Positions 56,943 through 64,000 of a stretch of DNA of 64,000 nt are shown piece by piece. Within the stretch, counting starts at the first letter, position 1. Each line of letters starts with the position of its first letter. The notes below the pieces were generated by a model. That model was not told the origin of the DNA. It did no database searches and saw nothing but the letters and a program-made list of their open reading frames with translations. The position numbers and the translations under genes were made by a program. The stretch comes from Pachypanchax playfairii (taxonomy: Eukaryota; Chordata; Actinopteri; Cyprinodontiformes; Aplocheilidae), in contig SSNP01000094.1 in assembly GCA_006937955.1 (NCBI GenBank), positions 204,396-268,395 of the forward strand, given 5' to 3'.

Positions 56943-59378
56943 TCTAATGCTCCATTGTGTACGTAAAGCAAAAAAAAAAAGATCCAAGAAAGTGTAAGAA
57001 CTTTTGCAATTATTGTGCTGTTTTTTTTTTTATTTTTGTTCCGGTACAAGGAGGGATGATGGACATAAAATTTTAAGATGAAATACAATAGGAATAGCAA
57101 ACCAGCAGCCATGGAAAATGGGTTTTAATTTGTTTTACTTTTAGTTTTAATGAAATCAAGATACCAAGTATCAGTATGAGCTTTTTCCACCTCAGCTGTT
57201 CCCACTGGAGCAGATCAGTTCTTATTCTGCGTATCTTCTCACCTGTCTGATCCCATTAAAGCAAAACACATAAGCTGAGCTGATGAATGCTTTAAGCTGG
57301 CAAAGTGGGAGCTGATGACCGTTAATAATGAAGAAAATCAGCGTTAAATTACCCAATATAAGGAATGTGAAGCGTGCTTGCCTGTCACCACACCAGGGTA
57401 CCTGAATTTAAACCTAATGTTTGTTTGTTTGTTTATAAATTAATGAGTTAGGGTTAGCAGCGCCCCTCTTCCTCCAGCGGATGAATGAACCATTGGTTAG
57501 TCCTGCGTGAGTAGCAGCGCCAAGGTTTCAAGCTCTTTGGCTAGCATCTCTTTGCTCAGCACTTATAGCCAGCACACTTTGGTGCGCATGAAAATTGGGC
57601 GAACCATCCTTATCTTATACCTCCTCCATGCAACCATTCCACATGACAAATCCATACACATAGAAACACTTGCAAAGAGGTACACGCTCAGACACATTGA
57701 TGCATACATGCAACAACACACACATGCAAAAACAAAATATGCTTTGAGTTGTTGGTTTATATCTACCATATTTAAAGCTGTGGATATCAATGGCAAACAT
57801 TTTTATATCACTGTTTAGCATTATTTTGTCTGTCTGTCTAGTGTTGTTCCTATTCCCTCTCCATTTTATTGTAATTTCTCAAGTGTTTTTGTCTCTGTTT
57901 TCTTGTCCACTCTGTTGCGTGGGACAATAAAGTGGCATAACCCTAAATAAAGTACATTATTACTGTTCTAGAGTGAATCTACTCCTACATTATAAGTCAT
58001 CCTCTGTCTGCCAACAATGTAGAAGGAAAAAACTAAACCTTGCTTGTAATGCCATGTAAAACTATGTATTGTCTGCATGATCCAAAGCATGATCCTGTTT
58101 GCTTCAGGCGCTGTAATTGGTCTCAATGACATTCTCGTTTTTCCCCTTTTGAAGAAACTTTAAAGCAGTAGACATTATACAACCAAATATTAGAGGTAAA
58201 GAACACAGACAATGCTTTTTTTTATCACAGCAAACACTGTTGTGTGAACACTCAAGGCAAGTATGAAACTGTCTTAAATAATCCCGTTGAATCATTGTCA
58301 AGAGTTTGAAGTTTCTCCTTTTGTTTCCATCCTTTAGTTCTGCTTTTTCAGTGATGGAGATAAAGGTGCCTATTCCTTTTCTGTCCTCCCACACTCTCCT
58401 TGACTCTTTACTTATTTAATCTCAAAGTTCTTCCATATTTGTGTAAAATATTCCTTGTCAGTATGTCAGAAGTAGCATTCAAGAGTTTTCCACCCACACA
58501 GTTCACATTGGCTCTTTGAGTTGATATTTGTTTGTTACTGTAAATAGCAAATACATTGGCTGGATAAAAAGTGAACTTTTTCTCTTTTCTTTTATTCTAT
58601 ATTAGTAAAATGCAGATTTTGTATAAGTGTGACCTTTTTTAGATCCTCTGATCCTGACCGCTGGTTTTACCAAGGGTTCATTATGAAGCGTGAATAATTA
58701 AATCTGGCCATCAGCCTGTGGTGCAGTTACACACAGGGAGAGAGGCAGCTCTGTTGGTTAGTGAGAACATTGACATTAATGAAAAATATAAGAGCCAATT
58801 AGTTTAGTTAAAAGTAAGAACAACTTAAGTAATTAGTAGAAAGCATCTCTGTGGTCAATATGACATTTAACAGGAGATAAGGAGAGATATGCTAGCGCTT
58901 CATTCCTTTAGCACAAGTACTGCTTCTCTGTGAGATGCACTTTTGTTTTTAACACTAGGAACCCTTAAAATGTTATTCTTACTGTGACCCCCATGACTTG
59001 AAGAAAATATAAATTTGTTAAGCACTCTTTTACCTCAGACAATAGAGCTATCTTTATAAGGGGAAGCTGTGTTGTTTTACAACAGGTTTGTGTCATGCTA
59101 AATTGTTCCTTGAATGTTAATGATCACAACAAGCTACATAAATACTATATTTATAGAAAGAATATGCGCTAGAATTATTGATTAGTTCACACTGACATGC
59201 TGACTCTGCCCTTGTGCAGCTATAACTCATTTCTAGTGTTAAATTAGATTTTTCGTGATTTGGTACTTCCCCATCATTTTCTTCATTTATTTAAGTATTA
59301 TGTGTTTGCAGCAACTCCTCTATTCTTTACTCCTTTTGTGAATGTTTGCCAGCCTTAAATTAATTTTTTAATTAAAAG
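56943..59378. other. no gene seen
   Basis: AT-rich sequence. A 103-codon plus frame (57507-57818) overlaps minus frames and has no recognised domain. A minus frame of 96 codons at 58104-58394 is likewise unrecognised. Confidence 0.5.
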
Positions 59379-59381
59379 TAA

Positions 59382-59938
59382 CCTCTCCTTTCCACTGAAC
59401 GCGTCAGCAGCATATAGCATTTTGCTTGTGCAATCAGCCAAGCGTCCCTTCCCACTGGAGTGCTTCACATGCGTATCACTCGCATAAATCCAGCTGGTCC
59501 CAGGAGATTTGATTTCGTCAGCACACACAAAAAAAGCAGGGAGAAAGACGACAACATGTATATAGAAGGTATGTGGCTTATTTTCACACCACCTACGGAC
59601 TTCAAGCCTGTCACAGGTAATGTATTTTGTCATAGTTTCGCAAAGGAAATCTGCACGTGTCCTTTTATTTTGAAAGTTCCAGGTAACGTACGTTTCACCA
59701 ACGCCTGATTTCCTGTCTGGTCTAAACTAAACTGCTGAGCTTGACGCGTTTTAGAAGCGTACCACATTAAAAAGCGAACTCCAAGGTAATGCCCGTGACA
59801 CTACACTTCTGAGACATGTCTCATGCGCGCTGCTTTCAGCCCAGTAGAAACGGTCTCATTGACTTTAATGGGCTATCAGCTGCGTATGACGCGTCTCTAA
59901 CGTTGCGCGTCTGTTGCGTGTTCAGTGGAAAGAATGAG
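59382..59938. mobile_element. PIF/Harbinger-type MITE with TAA duplication
   Basis: 557 bp between TAA at 59379-59381 and 59939-59941. The inverted ends share CTTTCCACTGAAC, followed by GCG or ACG and a further CGCGTC-type word. It is CpG-rich with recurrent ACGCGTC/GACGCGT words. An open frame across 59460-59708 is not recognised as transposase. A second partial copy lies at 62584-62670. Confidence 0.75.
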
Positions 59939-59941
59939 TAA

Positions 59942-61044
59942 TAATGGTAAGAATTCAAAAAGTTTAAGAACATTGAATAGCTACATATTTCTCTGGATCT
60001 TCTGCTGCGCTCCCCAACTCAAAGAGAGACTGTAATCATTATTTCTGGAAATCAATATTTACCACAATCTCTCAAGTTGCTAACATGTCCTCTCCCTGTC
60101 AGAGTCCCTATCCTGAGGGAGACCCACTATCTGTTGATAAACAATAAATCTTTGAAAATGCCACCTGAGTCAGCTGAAAACACAAACATTACACTGATCA
60201 CCTTTTACAAGATTATGGAATGCATGCAGATTGCTCTCATACAATCTGAGGTAGCAAACTTTGCAGATTTGTATGTCATCCACTGTAACAAGTGGCCACA
60301 CGTTTTGAAGATGACACAAATGTTAATTGTTCCCAACAGGAGGTAAACAGCTCAGGTCTCTGCTTTTCATTTCAATGAGATAAAGCTGATATGTAAACTT
60401 AATCAGGGGTTACATCAGAAACTTAATTATAGGCTCACTTATCACATGCACAGCAACACAGCTAGGGACACACCAATTATTTGATGTACCTGAACAGAAG
60501 CAGAAAGAAACTATTCTCATGAATTTCATTTTCCTATTGATTTTCATTTTGTTTTTGTGGCCTCAAATTTATGTCTCTTCCTTCTCCGAATATTTAAAAG
60601 TTCTTCTGTCAGGGATGAGATTCAGGCTTCTTTAAGAAACAGAGGCCCAGTGAATCCAAAGAGTGATACTTTGCTCTGCTGTCACTTGACTCTCTGTTGT
60701 AGTAAAAGTGTTATGAACTCTAAAAGAATCTCTCAGAGGATTTTGAGCCAACTGAGAGCTGCTGCATTGCAGCAGATAGCTCAACTTTAATAAGTGCAAA
60801 ACAGTCATAAATCAAACGCTCTCAGCAGAGACAAAGATAATCAGCTGCAGCTCTACTGTGATGTGAACCATTGGGATGGAGTCACCAGAAATAGACAAAA
60901 GAACACTTTATTCAGGACGCGGACCAACAGCAGAGCAAAGCTGAAACTGGAGCTCTAAGAGTCATTAGTAGAGAGCAAGAACTTCATGTCATCTGATACT
61001 TTGTTGTAATATATTCATGGTACATGTACAGTCTGTGCAGCATT
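59942..61044. other. no gene seen
   Basis: AT-rich sequence. An 89-codon frame at 60077-60346 has no recognised domain. Confidence 0.5.
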
Positions 61045-61048
61045 TTAA

Positions 61049-61634
61049 AGAGGCCCTTCCATTAAAATGGTTTTTCTGAGGTTTTTGTTGAATATTTTAG
61101 CTCCACAGGTGTTCTTACCTTCATAGTGGGTGTGAAAACAGGTCAACAACTTCTCTTTCAGTTTTAATTTCTCAAACTACGCAGATGGCGATAACACCCG
61201 ATTTCTCCCGAGTCTGAACGGCCTGTATCTGTTTCATCACAACTCCTTTGTTCGTTAGTATTCGACAGCTCCCGCAGTTGAAACCACACCTAGCATGCTG
61301 CTGGCTAAAAGCTGTTAGCATAAGACGTAGCAAATAGGAAGAAACGACGTCTGACGTTGCCATGCACAGCGGGGCAGGAAACAGTATACCTTGCTCTCAT
61401 CGGCTAGTTTGTTAGCCAATCAGAGTCCAGCAAATTCGAATAATGAATATGAACAAGCTGCTGATGAAGCAACCTGACGGAAGGAGCCGGAACCACCCGA
61501 ATTTTAATGCAGACAGATTGAAAGGTCTGTTAATCAGTGTTTCCTAAAGTTTTTTAGATATAAAATGTTTCATATTACTGGTTAATACTTAAGAAATAAC
61601 CCCAAAGTCCTGAAATTTGTATGAAATGGCCTCT
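61049..61634 (+). mobile_element. TTAA-flanked MITE, complete copy 2
   Basis: 586 bp between TTAA at 61045-61048 and 61635-61638, with the same ends as 46295-46861 (AGAGGCCCTTCCA and the inverse of AGAGGCCATTTCA). It is collinear with the other copies, with scattered substitutions and small indels. Confidence 0.9.
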
Positions 61635-61638
61635 TTAA

Positions 61639-62580
61639 ATATTATTTTTTATTCATATTAATGTTGTAGCAGATACAGATGTCGTTATAACAATAACTAC
61701 TTAAAGCCATCTTTAAAAAACAAAAAGAAAAGTACATCAATAGGTGATAAGCTTAGGCTGAGAAGACATTTTTCTTTGGAAGAGTCCTGGTCAGCCAGTT
61801 TTTCCCTTCATTTTATGTTCCACCATCCACAGGTGGTTCTGTATTTTCCTCTTGTAGATTTTTCCCATTTTTCTCTGTACAGCTACAAACCCACATACAT
61901 TAGGTGTAGATCATACTGACACCTTGAGATCTCCTGAAGTACAGAAACGCAGCATGCTGAACGTTGTGTATGAATCAACATAGTGCTCAGTACTCAGTAT
62001 AAGACATGAGAGATTTACATCCATTATGCAAATGTATTTAATTTTTAGACATATTTTGAAATAAACAAACTTTTCTGATTGTGCAGCTGGAAAAATAGTC
62101 TGCAAGCAGTATGATCTACTGTATGTGTTTTGTTTTAAATCAATATTTTTGCAAAACTTTGTCAACTCTTTGTTGGGTGAAGATGAATGACGGTTATTAT
62201 CTCGGATGCAGCCTGTAACAGGTTTTCATGCAGGAATTCCCTGTATTTAGAATTTTTCTATTGGTTTTTACTATTTCTGTCAGTCCTGAAGAAATGCATC
62301 CCAACAGCAATATGCTGCCGTTTCACAGCAAGGATGGTGTGTATGTGACGCGCCGCTGCAAAACTGTGAACAAGTCTGTCTCACTCAATGTGTGATATCA
62401 TTTTTTCTTTTTTGCAAAATATGTTTGTTAAAATCATGATGAAAACATTCCATCTTTCAAAGAACAGTGTGGATGGTTTTAAAACTATAAGTTTTGTGTT
62501 TAAATTTGGGAACTCTTAGAGAGGAAGCCTCTTCCTGCAGCGTGATGTACAGTGTTAGTTTTCCACCACACATAACGTTT
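61639..62580. other. no gene seen
   Basis: AT-rich sequence without recognisable features. Confidence 0.5.
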
Positions 62581-62583
62581 TAA

Positions 62584-62670
62584 GGCTCCTTTCCACTGGA
62601 CGCGTCAGCAGAGCTCAACGTTTTGCTCGCGCAATCAGCAGCGCATCCCTTCCCACTGGGAGCACTTCAC
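62584..62670. mobile_element. left end of a second copy of the 59382 Harbinger-type family
   Basis: It follows TAA (62581-62583) and reads CTCCTTTCCACTGGACGCGT then CAGCAG, with TTTTGCTCGCGCAATCAGC and CCCTTCCCACTGG further in. All are close to 59386-59460. It is cut off where the minus-strand SINE begins. Confidence 0.75.
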
Positions 62671-62671
62671 A

Positions 62672-62935
62672 GTACAGTGTCATTCACCCATTCACACACA
62701 CTCACACAAGTGGTGGTGACAAATTACACACATATTGTAGTCACAGCTGTCCTGGAACACACACTGACAGAGGCAAGGCTTCCATACACCAGTGCCAACG
62801 ATGTCTTAAGTGTCTTGCCCAAGGACACAACGGCAAAGCAATCTTTTTTTCAGAGGGAGCAGGATTTGACCCGTGACCGGTGGCCCTCTGGTTACTAGAA
62901 GATCTGCTCTTCCTCCAGAGCTACTGCTGCCCCAA
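62672..62935 (-). mobile_element. tRNA-derived SINE, reverse orientation
   Basis: The reverse complement matches the 53256 SINE through the head (B-box GGGTCAAATCC at plus 62862-62872), CTTGGGCAAGACACTTAAG, and GTGTGAATGGGTGAATGAC. The A-box region is degraded by one base. It lies against the truncated Harbinger-type end, which it probably interrupted. Confidence 0.8.
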
Positions 62936-63690
62936 AGTTGTTCTGTTGACAGATTCACCCACCTGAGCTGACCTGTGGATCTCTGCAGCTCCATTACCAT
63001 GGACATCTATCAATATCTATTTCACAAAAAAAAAAAATCAGGACTTTGAAGTTTGTCATGTCACAACAAAAAGTGAAAAAAATGCAAGATGTATTGATAC
63101 TTTAACAAGGTACTCTATATGCTTTATCCACCAGGTTTGACTCTTCTATGACCTTAGATGCATTTCATTCTCAGGATTTGAAAACAAAACACCTTTTTCA
63201 GTTTTAATGGGATTCCTTCTACCGTTGCTGTGTTTCATATTTTTCTGCTAGCATTAACAACAATAGTATTATTCCCTGGATGTTGATTTTCCCAACTAAA
63301 TCATTCGTGTCTGAATGTATCGTTTGCAGAAGAACTAAGAGACATGGCCATGTCAGTTTTTGTCAAATGTGACACTGGTCACAGAAGTAGCATTGGTTTT
63401 ACTGAACCAAAAACAGAAAACTGATTCATTTTGTAAGTTCTGATCATACTGTCGTAACAACTGTCGAGTTATAAATGACAATCTAAAACAAAACAAATTG
63501 GGATCAGAGTAACTCTATTTGTCTGCCAGATGAATGGACAGTCTGTAAATTGAGCCTTGCATGACAGAACTCAAGTGAGAGGAGCAGATGCTATATTATT
63601 CTTAGCTGGTGAGTTTGTTTTGTCTATTTTTTTGTTGTCTCTTTTTCTGTTAACAATTTGTCATATCAGGCTTATCTTGCTACAAGAACA
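62936..63690. other. no gene seen
   Basis: AT-rich sequence with a poly-A run at 63028-63039. Nothing recognised. Confidence 0.45.
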
Positions 63691-63699
63691 TCTGTCGTA

Positions 63700-64000
63700 A
63701 TGTGTGGCGTGACTCGGGCCTGAAATGCAGACTCAGGAAATGGAGGTTTTAAAAATCATGATTAACGGAAAACAACAAAACAAAATACTGACAAAGCAAC
63801 CATGAAATTTACAACACACGTGAAATCAAATGAACCAGAAGACACATATTTAAACATAAGCAGATACAATAAAATGAGTAATATCATAAGCAACAACTGC
63901 GTAACAGGAAATAAGAAACACCAATACTGAAACGATGACTGAGCAGAAAAAACAATGAAAGACTGAAACTAAAATAGCAAGATATATAGATATATAATAA
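63700..64000 (-). repeat. possible LTR-like repeat end, running out of the window
   Basis: GCGTGACTCGGGCCTGAAAT and GCAGACTCAGGAAATGGAGG look like the inverted end of a fish LTR-like repeat (CTGCATTT...GGCCC). An A-rich stretch with several AACAAAA words follows. Only one end is inside the window. Confidence 0.3.

Noticed and set aside
57507..57818. 103-codon plus-strand frame with overlapping minus frames
   Set aside because: No recognisable domain, no repeat or splice context; the length is within what AT-rich vertebrate DNA gives by chance.

Overview
This window looks like 64 kb of teleost fish DNA that is intergenic or deep-intronic. It is AT-rich, has vertebrate-style microsatellites ((CA)34, (TCTA)31, (TTGA)14), no operons, and no open frame longer than about 256 codons. 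I found no exon of a host protein-coding gene, no rRNA, no true tRNA gene and no CRISPR array. What can be named is almost all transposable-element debris of kinds typical of ray-finned fish: Tc1/mariner, PIF/Harbinger, hAT, TTAA-flanked MITEs, tRNA-derived SINEs and several non-LTR retrotransposon clades. Family names come from recognising protein motifs and terminal sequences by eye; no database search was run.

Layout. 0.7-3 kb: a nearly complete Tc1 element (758-2360, transposase with one nonsense codon) sits at the 3' tail of a 5'-truncated non-LTR fragment. About 4.2 kb: a tRNA-type SINE. 6-9 kb: a decayed APE-type LINE (endonuclease then reverse transcriptase) broken by an unidentified 500-bp segment and by a Tc1 relic (7976-8812). 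13.3-13.9 kb and 20.7-21.5 kb: short Harbinger derivatives that still carry an N-terminal transposase exon ending at a GT donor. 16.4 kb: another Tc1 relic. 17.8-18.5 kb: LINE pol relic on the minus strand. 18.7-19.4 kb: a MITE. 24.1-24.9 kb: a very diverged tandem repeat. 28.0-28.6 kb: a rearranged Tc1 relic. 31.8-32.3, 45.3, 46.3-46.9 and 61.0-61.6 kb: four copies of one TTAA-flanked MITE. 34.9-35.4 kb: a BED-finger hAT-like relic. 40.3-40.7 kb: second copy of the non-LTR 3' fragment. 44.4-46.5 kb: a 1.03-kb tandem duplication. 47.1-47.8 kb and 59.4-59.9 kb: Harbinger-type elements with TAA duplications. 50.4-51.2 kb: LINE/RTE relics. 51.8-52.9 kb: a hAT derivative with an 8-bp target duplication. 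53.3 and 62.7 kb: full-length SINEs. 56.4-56.9 kb: a relic of a Myb/SANT-type Harbinger protein.

No genes here act together as a pathway. The autonomous-type proteins (transposases, reverse transcriptases, endonucleases) are all broken by stops, frameshifts or truncation, and the short elements would depend on enzymes encoded elsewhere. The points most worth a second look are the tandem duplication (first half identical between copies, second half about 3% different, breakpoint inside a MITE), the TTAA MITE family, the almost intact Tc1, and the Harbinger derivatives that keep a transposase exon. I did not find convincing evidence of a new biological system.
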